Positions 33,598-43,393 of a DNA stretch of 64,000 nucleotides are shown here, one piece after another. Positions within the stretch are counted from its first letter, which is position 1. Every line of letters begins with the position of its first letter. Under the pieces are notes generated by a model. It did not search any database. It was not told the origin of the DNA and worked only from the letters and a program-made list of their open reading frames with translations. The stretch covers positions 222,149-286,148 of the forward strand of contig CH003102.1 in NCBI GenBank assembly GCA_000149265.1, given 5' to 3'. The DNA is from Ciona savignyi (Eukaryota > Chordata > Ascidiacea > Phlebobranchia > Cionidae). The position numbers and the translations under genes are program-made.

Positions 33598-36500
33598 ATG
33601 GACGCCAAGTCAATGATCATTTATTGCGTCATGTTGGTGATTGTGACGTGTCAAGTGGAAGGCGAGTTATAAGTTTTATAAGATGTTACAACTCGATGCG
33701 TTTTATTCCTGCTTTCTATTAATGCTTTGTTTAATGGTGGAAGTTATGTAACCCGGTCGAATAGGGTGGGTTGGTGCCAACAATCAGCCGAGCGATTAGT
33801 TTCGTCCTTGGACAAGACACAGACACTGCCTGAACCCAGCGTAATAATGGGTTCTACAAAATTAAAGGAACGTGTCTATCATACACAACACACTGCAATA
33901 GCTCCGGTAACCCGACGGTGGGCACGAGGTGATCTGACGATTGCCTGTGTGGTAACCCCCTTGGTTTTTCCATTTACGGGGATAAACATGTATATCTTAT
34001 CCAACATGGTCAATGGTCAGATTAGCCAACATCCACGATTATGTTACCGGAGCTTTTGCACTTTGTTGTATATTATTGAGACGTTACTTCAATTTTAGTT
34101 TGACCCGCTAATTAATTTACTTCAAGCATAGTTCGTTAGTTCCTTACCCATAACGTTTAATAGCGTTTGCTCTTGTTAACTCGACACAAATCTTGGTAAC
34201 CCGACGGTGGGCACGAGGTAATGGACGATTGTCCGTGTGTTAACCCTCTTGGTTTTCACATTCACAGGGATAAACATGAATATCCGACCCGGTATATGTT
34301 TCCACCCATATCCGCCCACCTTATCTTTCCTTTCTCACCCCCACTCACAGCTCAAACCACCTGCGCCAACAATGGCGGCTGCTCGCATCACTGCCTCTAC
34401 CGCGGCACCGGGAATCGAACCTGCGGTTGTCCGTGTGGTATGTCACTGGACGCCAGTGCCACTAACTGTGTGGCAAGTGCCACATGTGACGTAGACTTGT
34501 ACATTTTGGTCGACCAATCCATGAACACAGACCCCATCAACTGTATCTTGAGCAGCCCTACTTACCCGGGATGGATTGTAAGTATCACGTGCTCATTAGT
34601 CCGACATCGCCTTTCAGCTGAATGGTGCGAAACTGGTCACTAGCTACTTGGTAGTTTCCTTTGGAAAGGCACTTAACGGACATCGCCTGAACCCAGCGGA
34701 TTAATGGGTTCTACCAAATTAAAGTAACGTCTCGATCATACACAACACACTGCAATAGCTCCGGAAACCTGACGGTGGGCGCGAGGTGATCTGACGATTG
34801 CCCGTGTGATAACCCACTTGTGTTTCGCATCACGAGGACAAACATAAATATCCTATCTATGCATTATCACCACATGTGCAATTATGAGGTGGTTCGTCCC
34901 CGGTCACGTGACGTGCAGCTGCTGAACTCCTGGTTGGGAACAAACGCTTCCATTTTCTCCCGAATATTTCTAAAAACTAAATTAACGCTTCGTGCAATGA
35001 AATGAAATGTTTGCAAAGTCATCGACGCAAAAATGATACAGCGACGATAAGTTGCATTAAAATAGACATTGCATCATTAGAAAGGAGGGAAAGTGGTTAA
35101 GCGGGAAAAAGGGAAACTGCTCATTAAAATATTTCAGGGCATTAGGGTTAGTTTTAAACATGGGGTTAGAGTTAGGGTTAGTTCTGGGGTTGAAATTAGT
35201 GTTTAGAAAAGAGTTAAAATTAATTTCCATAGTTGTGGTGAGCAGTTTCCCTCCTTCCCTCCCTTTAGCGTTGCTCGTTGTATCATTTTTTGTCGATGGC
35301 GTCCCATGGAAATGCTTAAATACACCTTTGTGGTACTTGCAGAGATCATATAACAAACCGAACAAAATATAAAGTGGATCTTGCTAACCACTCTGCCACT
35401 ATTATTACATCACAGAGCTGGCGTACACACGTCACAAACACACTCAATTTCTTCGTGGACGACAACGCGGGATCGCGGTACAACGTCGGAGTGCAGACGT
35501 TTTCACAAAATATCCCGACAACGATAAACACGTGAGTGTGTGTGTGTGTGTGTGCGCAACTACTGTGTGTGTGTGTGTGTGTGTGTGTGTTGTGTGCTGC
35601 GCAACCAGTGCGTGTTGTGCATGTTTGAGACTCGAGACAATACTAGGTGTGCCACGGGAAAATAAAAATACATTTTTTAAACTCAGTTTTTACCAAATAA
35701 AAAGGGATTTAGTTTTTGATTTTAGTTTCAAAGTTGAATATTACGACTATCAGACACTTTGCTAATATAATATCAAATGTATATAGCTTGTAAGAAGACC
35801 TCCCACTGTACAATTATTACTGCAATGTGCTGTTAAATTTAGTAAGTTTCTAAATGTGCCTCGGGTAAGGAAAGTTTGCAGAGAATTTGTCTAGAAGTTG
35901 GTTCGGTGGCCCAACAACCAAACACCCCAACCCCTCCAATCCACAGTTACAACAACACGGCGCTACAACCAGCGGTCAACACACTACTAGCAGCCACGCA
36001 ACCCATCTGCCTCGCGTTGGTCAAGTTCATTTCCCCGCTGACCACCTCCATCGAAACCTTCCCCACCATCTCCAACTTTGTCTACCGGGGTCCGGGCGTT
36101 CGTCGAAGCCCGGCCACTACGTCACGAATCGGTGAATATATTATTCCTTCAATCATGAATGTGCTGCTCTTAGTTGCTAAATGTTATACTGCGCATAATA
36201 CGAGCACGTCAGCCATCCAACCGCACGACATGGCTCACGTTGAAGGAATGATCTACTGTCACTGTTTAATAACTGCCGAATGTATTGCAGTGTCTTGTAT
36301 GTGGTTGAGGCGTAGTTAAACCTGTAAACCCGCCGGATTGGCTGGGTGCATAGCCCAAGAACACCAACTTGCAGTAGCAGACTCCGATTTAATTGATTTG
36401 GTAAATCAATTAACTTAGCTATTATGACGTATGCATTTGTAACAACAGCCATTGTGATGACTGCGGGGCCTGCTGGAGCGATGACGTCAACAATATCAGC

Positions 36501-39500
36501 GCGATTGCCAACCATTATGACGCAAATGGACGACATCTTGGTGATTACGTTGAAGAATCTGGTCGACAACAGTCCGGGTCAGCTTGAGCTCAATACCGCC
36601 CTCAGCAGGTTGGGGGAATGCAACCGATTTGTTTAAGAAGTCAATAGGGATACCCCTTCATAAAATTCAACATATCACCTTATGCCGGTTGTCGGGCTAC
36701 CTTAGCCATATCAGTGTATCCTATATGATTAAAATGACCCTTCAGTATAGTTCAAACCATTGATCTACTAGATTCGTGAATGTTCGGGGCTTCATGAGTT
36801 TGTTGCAAATACCGTTTTTTTTGCATAGTATATCGTGTTTTTCTATTGTGTATAATTTGACAATCGGACGAAATGTTTTGCCTCATAATCGCTCCAACCA
36901 AGTTCCTACGTTGGCAGCACAGCGGCATGTGGGAACTCTAGCGCCCCTTGTGGAGATGTCTTCTACTTTGATGACACGAACAGTGAAAACCTCGCAGTCA
37001 CTGAAACGAACCTCAAATCGAAGATGAATCTTGACGCGTGTTTATCACGGCAGGCCACGCGTGAGTGGACTGATATCTATGACTGCTTACCCAACATTCA
37101 GATACATAAAACTTGTTTCTGCATATAAAGCTACAAAGCTATTGCATCATTTTCCCCGGGGTTCAGTTTCGAAACCATGATAGGCTTGTTGTTAAGATTG
37201 TTTTTTTGCTTGTAAATATTGGTCGCGTTAACCATTCGGCCACATGACTGTACAAACAAATGCATTAATCGTTAAGTTGCTTGCCCAATGATATATATCC
37301 AAGCACACAATGGTATCGATGGGTATCGATCCGACCACCTATCCCACCACGATGTACATTATCCCCGGGATTTTGCGTTGAAACTAGATATCAGTACATT
37401 GTCTATGTTGATATTTACTGTGGCCAGATATTTCTCATTATATCCAATAATCATGTTTCATCCTCGTAAATGGACAAGCTTGGACCCTTCGAATCGAGCT
37501 CATCGGTCAGATATATAAATACAGAACTTACATATGTGACGTGTTCCATTTACGCATATTTGACCATTAGTTCTTCAGCATCCGCCAAGTGGTTGTGTCC
37601 TTGGGCAAGGCACTTACCTGACACTTTCGGAACCCAACGGAATAATGGGTTCTACCAAAGTGAAAGAAAGTATTAATAACACACAACAAACAGTAATAGC
37701 TCAAGTAATGCGATAGTAGAAAAATATCTAATTTTAAGCCGAATATATTTTCCAGCCAGTATAACCATGAACTGCGGGCAAACTATGACGGCCACCGTCC
37801 CGAAATGTCTGCTGCAAGGAATGACCATCAGTGACTTGTCGTATTACGACAGCTTGTGTCAAGTGACCGGGACAGAATCTGGTGGCAATTACGTCATAAA
37901 TATTCCTTTCATCGGGTGTGGAATCAAAACAAAGGTGGGAAAGCTGATTCCAATATATCATCAGCATTGTTATAATATTGCACCCGTTTCCAGGTATATT
38001 CTATTTGAATAAGGCAAGAAAAAATTTTTCCTTGCTTTATTCATTAGGTGAACGATGCCTAAATTCACTCTGCCCTGTTGTTCACGTTACTTCGGTAAGG
38101 TGCAACTCGAAGGGCTAGGTCTGAGCTGCGAGAATCGCATCACCCTGTGGTAGTGCGGTTAACCAGTACTGTCTCCAGCTAACCACTGGAGGGCGTGGAT
38201 TTAGGTGTCGGGATACCTTAAGCAATAGAACCCCTCCCTACGTGGCTTGCACGCTGTGGAGAGATGCCTGCGAAGGGCGTCTTTTCCAGCACCCACATCC
38301 TAGGGATACCCAGCCCCCCTCCCTACGTGGCTTGCACGCTGTGGAGAGATGCCTGCGAAAGGTGTATCTTGCAGCAACCACATACTAGGGAAACCTCCCC
38401 CAGTGGATTAATTTCCACATTGCACGAGGGGATCGGCCTAAGGCCACCAACTCGCACTAAGTGCACAATTTTGCTTTTTTTTGGCTAACCACCAAAAAAA
38501 TAAAAAATAATATTGGCTTTATTACCAGTTAGCTTGGCCCCATTAGTGCGTCGCCTTTCAGCCGAAAGGTTGCAGGTTCGAAACTAGAAACTGGCGAATC
38601 GTCTGTGCACTTACTGGATATTGTCCGAACCCAGCGGTTAAATGGGTTCTACTGACATAAAGAACCGTGTATATCATACACAACACACTGCAATATCTTC
38701 GGTCACCAGACGGTGGCGGAAAGGCTATTGCCCGTACATTAAACCCTTGGCTTTCCCATTCACGGGGAAAAACATGAATATCCTCCTATTAGAACACGAA
38801 TTGTATATTCCAGATGGTGGAGGTTAGCGGGGCGGCCATGACAAACTTCACACAAATGCTCCGAACGGCAAATTTCACCGCCAATCAAACCCTTCCTTCG
38901 GTCAGTATTCCAACGACATGTTTGTACGCGGCGTATGTGGAACCGGCAGTTGTGGTGAACGTGGCTCAGAACCTCACTGGTTCCACGTCTGCGTCAACCA
39001 CTATTGGACTCACCACCACGATTTACAAGAACAACTTCACCACAGCTTACACACCAGCTGATTACGTAAGCAACGTGTTTACGTATTTGTCACACTGTCG
39101 ACTTTCTACGGATAATTACTCCCAATTTTAACTGTAGACTTTTACGTCCGACTGTAACTGTAGACTTTTACATCCGACTGTAACTGTAGATTTTTACGTC
39201 CGACTGTAACAGCAGACTTTAACTGTAGTTTGTACCTTATTATTACAGATTCCAGTGGACACCATTGCATGGGTGCAGGCAAGTAGCGGCTTGACATCGC
39301 AATTCACGTTGAAGCTGTGGTCATTGTACGCTACCCCCTCCCCATCAAACGGCGATCCCACCAAATATTACATGGTCACCAATGGCTGTCCAGTTGACCC
39401 GACACTCAGCGTTTTGCCGAGTGCGTCATCCGCTGTGAGGTTCAAGTACAACGTATTTGAGTTCGTCACCACACGAACACTGGCGGTAAGTGGAACAACA

Positions 39501-41547
39501 GGACATGTGTATATGCGTCTCATGCTTGTGGATAAGCATACAACATTGCCGCATTACGCCTAACCTATTAGTTATCACTCGAAAATATAATTATTTGATT
39601 ACCGAGGAAGTAAGATCCTCTGTCGTGTTACCAAACGACCAATCGTCAAATCTCTTCGCGCCCGCTGCCGGATTACCGAAACTATCTCAGTGTGTTGTGT
39701 ATGAACACGTCTATATATTATGTTCGACACACTGGGTCACTCGAAGCAACGATCGAGAAGCTTTGAATGAGGAACCATCAACGGAATGTTCTGTATATAC
39801 TGGATAGTTATAAACAAAGGGATCCTTTTTTGTCGGCCATGTTTTCTGAGCCATGATAGGTAATTTGGTCATTTATTTAAATTAGGATAGTGGTTTTAGT
39901 TAGTTAACCTATGTAGTACTTAGTACCACAAGAACGGTTGATCACAATTACAATTGAGCTGACATACCGGACTTTTATCTGCAAGGACAGAGATGTCTAT
40001 ACTGAACCTATAAGTGTTGAATAGTGTGTTTATCCCGGGCAATTTGCTTGCAGAATTCAAACAAGCTGCCCGTGTATTTCCACATGATATTTGCCGCCTG
40101 TACATCATCCGACACCTCGGCCCCTTGCACTGCAACCTGCACTCCTTCTGGACGCAGACGACGGTCACTAGAGGAGCCCAAGATTCCCCACACGTCAACC
40201 ATCGGACCGTTCCGCGGTATGAACACAATTATGTTGTTTGGACCTTCATTTAGCATCACCCCCTCATCCCCCATAGCTGTGTATTTGATGGGAGAGTCAA
40301 TAAGACCATTTCTGACATGGTATTCGCTATATTAATCGGTCGCAGTAACATTCAGCCGTACTGATTGTCACATGTGAATCTTTTATGATTATACATATTA
40401 ATCCAATTCCAGTGAGTCGTTTGTAGTGAATATGCCACCTTCCCACTACAAGCAATGCAAAATGTATTGTCTCGGGTTTCCCTTCACAGTGCACCATATG
40501 TTAATTATTATCCTTACCTAATTTGCATACCATATTATCCTTACCTAATTTGCATACCATATTATCCTTACCTAATTTGCATACCATATTTATATATCTG
40601 TTGCCAGTCGGGAGCCCAGTGGAGAGACCAAGCAACCAACAACCCCTGCAGGTTCTCATCAGACGAGGAAAGCATGTTAACTACTTCAGCAATTTCAATT
40701 TACTGTAAGTTCCCCTTCTCTCAGTAGACTCATATTGTATTAGCATCGTCGGGATGCCACACAGGGACCAGGTATGGAGGTCTGAATGGCTCGTTACCGC
40801 CCATCAGCTATCATGGCACAGAAAGCAGCGGCCTGGGCTACCATAGCTCTGAGATAGCTAGCTGTATTTTTGACCGAAACGTTTAATAAGCAACTGCTTG
40901 TGGCTTTTGAGCCTTCCCAACACTAAAATTTATAGTTGAACAATCGTCCTGTTTTTGGCTGTTATCGTCACCAGTGTGCACAGGTTTATTTCTTGTTACA
41001 ATCACGGATAATATTTCCATGTCTAATGTTCGAAATATTAAGAATTATTTCCAATGTTGCGTTAACTATGAGATACCTTCAAAGGTTGGTCGCCATCGGA
41101 GTCGTTGTAATGATTGAGCTTCTTCTTGCGAGGCGCTCCAAAGTTGCCACCAAGGACACAAAAGGTAGGGGACACCTGTGGGGTGTTAACACACGGAGGC
41201 ATTGAACCTCTTGCCCAACGTCAGGCAACTGAAGCTATCCCAATATACTGATTGTGGTGTAGCTATTTCTGGCCTTCAAGTTCAACCCATTAATTCACAG
41301 GGTTCAAACGATTAAATGTCTGCGCGTGGTCAGAACCGACAGATCAAGAGGCTGGTTTTGATCCAACAACCTCTCGGTTGAAATACACCCCACTATCTAA
41401 CTAAGCTATATACACATTTGTAAATAACCTCACCAAGTATTGATTCAGTGATTCGGCTTCATGACGCAATATTTTGTAGCAGTCGATTTCCAGTGCACAG
41501 AGGTAGCGCAGCCGTTGGAGAAGAAAGTCGAAATATCCGATGAATAA
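33598..41547 (+). CDS. Secreted/membrane protein with EGF-like, VWA-like and ZP domains
   Basis: Exons 33598-33661, 34351-34577, 35416-35531, 35947-36120 (or 36131), 36419-36577, 36903-37060, 37756-37934, 38814-39065, 39249-39485, 40054-40216, 40608-40704, 41073-41164, 41501-41547; about 654 aa. Exon 1 is a signal peptide (MIIYCVMLVIVTC) and ends at a GC donor. Exon 2 gives an EGF-like module (TCANNGGCSHHCLYRG) and then a VWA start, DVDLYILVDQS. Exons 5-6 are Cys-rich (VCICNNSHCDDCGACW). Exons 7-10 form a zona pellucida domain (VPKCLLQGM, INIPFIGCG, VTNGCPVDP). It is followed by a furin-type site RRRRSLE and a short hydrophobic stretch, LVAIGVVVMIELLLA, near the C-terminus. That order fits a ZP polymer-forming precursor cleaved before its membrane anchor. 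The exon 4-5 joint is uncertain. Poly(A) signal at 41717-41722. Confidence 0.85.
33740..34295. mobile_element. SINE cluster, + / - / +
   Basis: A full sense copy (33745-34000), an antisense middle piece (about 34020-34100) and a sense tail piece (34195-34290) in ZP-gene intron 1. The antisense piece lies between two sense ones, so hairpins are possible. Confidence 0.75.
34590..34860 (+). mobile_element. SINE copy, full length
   Basis: Head with GTCCGACATCGCCTTTCAGC and GGTGCGAAACTGGTCACTAG, then CGGACATCGCCTGAACCCAG, ACACAACACACTGCAATAGC, GGTGATCTGACGATTGCCCG and GAGGACAAACATAAATATCC. ZP-gene intron 2. Confidence 0.85.
35085..35275. mobile_element. MITE with TTAGGGTTAG-type core, copy 1
   Basis: Inverted ends GGGAAACTGCTCA and TGAGCAGTTTCCC enclose GTTAGAGTTAGGGTTAGTTC, GGGGTTGAAATTAGTGTTTA and AATTTCCATAG. 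The core is shared with the Mutator-like elements; the ends are not. A relative with the same ends is at 55715-55870. Confidence 0.75.
35533..35592 (+). repeat. GT microsatellite
   Basis: Two (GT)n runs separated by GCGCAACTACT, beginning inside the donor (GTGAGTGTGT) of ZP-gene exon 3. Confidence 0.95.
37590..37725 (+). mobile_element. SINE copy, head-less
   Basis: GTTGTGTCCTTGGGCAAGGC, CTTTCGGAACCCAACGGAAT, TAATGGGTTCTACCAAAG, ACACACAACAAACAGTAATA. Ends about 30 bp before ZP exon 37756. Confidence 0.75.
37998..38042 (+). ncRNA. Exact spliced-leader sequence with hairpin, SL-RNA-like
   Basis: ATTCTATTTGAATAAG at 37998-38013 equals the Ciona mRNA spliced leader. It continues GCAAGAAAAAATTTTTCC and TTGCTTTATTC, so GAATAAGGCAAG can pair with CTTGCTTTATTC (12 pairs, one G-U) around an A/T-rich loop containing an AATTTTTC word that loosely resembles an Sm site. 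The block is about 45 nt, close to the short Ciona SL RNA. After the leader comes GC, not the GT expected of a working SL donor, so it may be a pseudogene or a copy of a trans-spliced RNA. It is in sense orientation in ZP intron 7. The function is inference. Confidence 0.5.
38231..38396 (+). repeat. About 86-bp tandem duplication
   Basis: Two copies of a block starting CCCTCCCTACGTGGCTTGCA and containing GTGGAGAGATGCCTGCGAA, with about 10 differences. It belongs to a GC-richer island (38050-38460) downstream of the SL-like sequence, of unknown origin. Confidence 0.8.
38525..38790 (+). mobile_element. SINE copy, full length
   Basis: Head CATTAGTGCGTCGCCTTTCA, GCCGAAAGGTTGCAGGTTCG, then CCGAACCCAGCGGTTAAATG, ACACAACACACTGCAATATC, and tail GGGGAAAAACATGAATATCC. 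Ends 24 bp before ZP exon 38814. Confidence 0.85.
39129..39235 (+). repeat. 26-bp minisatellite, about 3.5 copies
   Basis: Unit TAACTGTAGACTTTTACGTC followed by CGACTG. It fills most of the short intron between ZP exons 38814-39065 and 39249-39485. Confidence 0.9.
39620..39745 (-). mobile_element. SINE fragment, antisense
   Basis: AATCGTCAAATCTCTTCGCG, CCGCTGCCGGATTACCGAAA and CAGTGTGTTGTGTATGAACA. Middle section only. In the intron after ZP exon 9. Confidence 0.6.
40507..40587 (+). repeat. 27-bp tandem repeat with ATTTGCAT octamer, three copies
   Basis: Three identical units starting at 40507, 40534 and 40561: ATTATCCTTACCTAATTTGC then ATACCAT. Each contains the POU octamer ATTTGCAT. The array ends 20 bp before the ZP exon at 40608. 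Confidence 0.9.
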
Positions 41548-41984
41548 CCTTGACCGACCGGTGTACCATCTGGACCACTCACATTATACCATATTTAAAC
41601 CTGCCTTTAACTCTACAGCATTACCAAGTAAAACTACCAAGCGATTATCAATCCATACTCTGTAAATCCCCATACGTTAAAATGCTTTGATTTTATATTC
41701 GGATGACGTGTATGTAAATAAAAAGGTGGCGACGGAATATAGTTGTATCGTTATTTCTTAGAAGGCTTTTCAAACTTATTTTACTATCAGATTATTTTAA
41801 CCTGCGTTAGGCATGTCTGGGCCTACACTGGGTCTGGGTAAGGTGTGTTTGGCCTAGTTTTAATACAAGAGGTACACTACGTACATACCACAACTGAAAT
41901 ACGTGTGACGTAAAAATAATAATGATCAAGTCAAGAGTGAGACCATATGATGATAGGGTAGGATATTCATGTGTATTACCGAGA

Positions 41985-42260
41985 AACGAGAAACATGTTT
42001 ATCCCCGTAAATGGGAAAACACAAGGGGGTTAACACACGGGCAATCGTCAGATCACCTCGCGCCCATCGTCGGGTTACCGGAGCTATTGCAGTGTGTTGT
42101 GTATTCACGTTTCACACGTTCTTTCAATTTCGTAGAACCCATTATAATCTGTTGGATTAATGCAATGTCCGTCAAGTGTGACACAACCGACTAGAAGGCG
42201 ACCGGTTTGGTACATGCAACCCTTCGGTTAGAATGCGACGTAATGACCCACCAGACTAAT
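41985..42260 (-). mobile_element. SINE copy, antisense, nearly full length
   Basis: TTTATCCCCGTAAATGGGAA, ACAAGGGGGTTAACACACGG, CAATCGTCAGATCACCTCGC, TCGTCGGGTTACCGGAGCTA, TGCAGTGTGTTGTGTATTCA and a head with GCAACCCTTCGGTTAGAATG. Confidence 0.85.
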
Positions 42261-42459
42261 CTGTCGTAGATGGTAGTGGCTATGGGTAATCTTATCAATT
42301 GTGTTCAGTAGTCCAATGCCTGTCGGGCTTCGCTTTGCCAGGGCCTGCCAGTCAAACTTGGGTCCGGATGAATGGAGAATGGGCATAGGATATACGTTGG
42401 ACTGATTACCGAAGCCCATACCGTGACTCTCTATTATGTTGTGGGAGCGCCGTGCTTTT

Positions 42460-43050
42460 AAGGCCGATGCACACTTGGAGCGATGCGGGCGACGGCGATA
42501 AAGTGAAAGCGATGGCGGGCGACAAATCATCGCTCAGGGCATTCACACTTGGAGCGATGAATCGCTTTCATCGCTATACTTTTTCTGGTACCCTGCCAGT
42601 TTTGGCGGGTAACGGGCGTATGTAATGTTAGGCTTGTACATTTTTAGCTATGCATACATGCCTAGACTTTAACTTCTGTAAACTGGATGACAATAATTTA
42701 AACTTCGCTATGATGCCTTTAGCACAAATTAACCAGTTGTACTGATACCAATATTTGGTAATAAATGAAAGTAAACGGTAATTGATTTTTATATTGGCTG
42801 AAATTAAACTTCTCCGTGCTGGTATATTCCGAAATGTCCCAAGTTTTCTTCTTGATTCACTTTTACACGCGCGAAATTTTCTGAGATTTCCCGCCAAACC
42901 TCTGCAATGAAAGCGATGCGAGTGATGGATTAGAACAAGTTTCTACTCGGGCGATAGCGGGCGATAGGCCGGCAATGCAGGACGTGACGTCAAAATAATC
43001 GCTCGCATCGCTCTCATCGCTTGCCATCGCCGTAAGTGTGCATCGGCCTT
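42460..43050. mobile_element. GCGAT-rich MITE, 591 bp, perfect 17-bp inverted ends
   Basis: AAGGCCGATGCACACTT at 42460-42476 is exactly inverted at 43034-43050. Subterminal regions are packed with GCGATG/CATCGC words in both orientations (for example GGAGCGATGAATCGC at about 42550, and CGCTCGCATCGCTCTCATCG near the right end). The middle is AT-rich and non-coding. Flanks are TTT and TAAAG, so the target duplication is unclear. Superfamily not assigned. Confidence 0.85.
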
Positions 43051-43393
43051 TAAAGGAACTCAAAAACTTTTTTTTATTTTTAGTGGGTATTTCCTATAAA
43101 TATTAAAGACTTCATTTAATACGAAATTACTTGAATAAAATATTAATAAGTGATTTAATCCCAAACTAAATGGAATAAATCGTATAAACTTATTCTTAAG
43201 TGAGAAAATAATGTTTATATCCTACCCTAGTAACCCGGGTTTAAGCAATTCGGTGCGTTTTCTGCTTGAGTGAGTTTGTTTATATTATTTATAACGAAGT
43301 CACGTGTTTTATTAATTTACTTTGATTCATACAAGTTTCAAGCAAAATTTAAATTTCCTAAAATATGAAATTCGTGTAAGAATAAAATGCGTT

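Larger units (their letters stand above)
41548..43393. other. Spacer between ZP and ITFG2 genes
   Basis: After the ZP-gene poly(A) signal come an antisense SINE (41985-42260), the MITE at 42460-43050 and AT-rich sequence leading to the ITFG2 start. No coding sequence seen. Confidence 0.7.

Noticed and set aside
35150..35180. TTAGGG-like words as an internal telomere tract
   Set aside because: Only a few imperfect repeats, and they belong to the core of a MITE family found at several sites.
35532..35765. Open frame rich in Val and Cys
   Set aside because: Produced by the GT microsatellite at the ZP exon-3 donor.
36421..36636. Alternative frame MTYAFVTTAIVM... for ZP exon 5
   Set aside because: It matches the best exon-4 donor phase but gives no Cys pattern, and it fails to join exon 6 in the frame that continues into the ZP domain.
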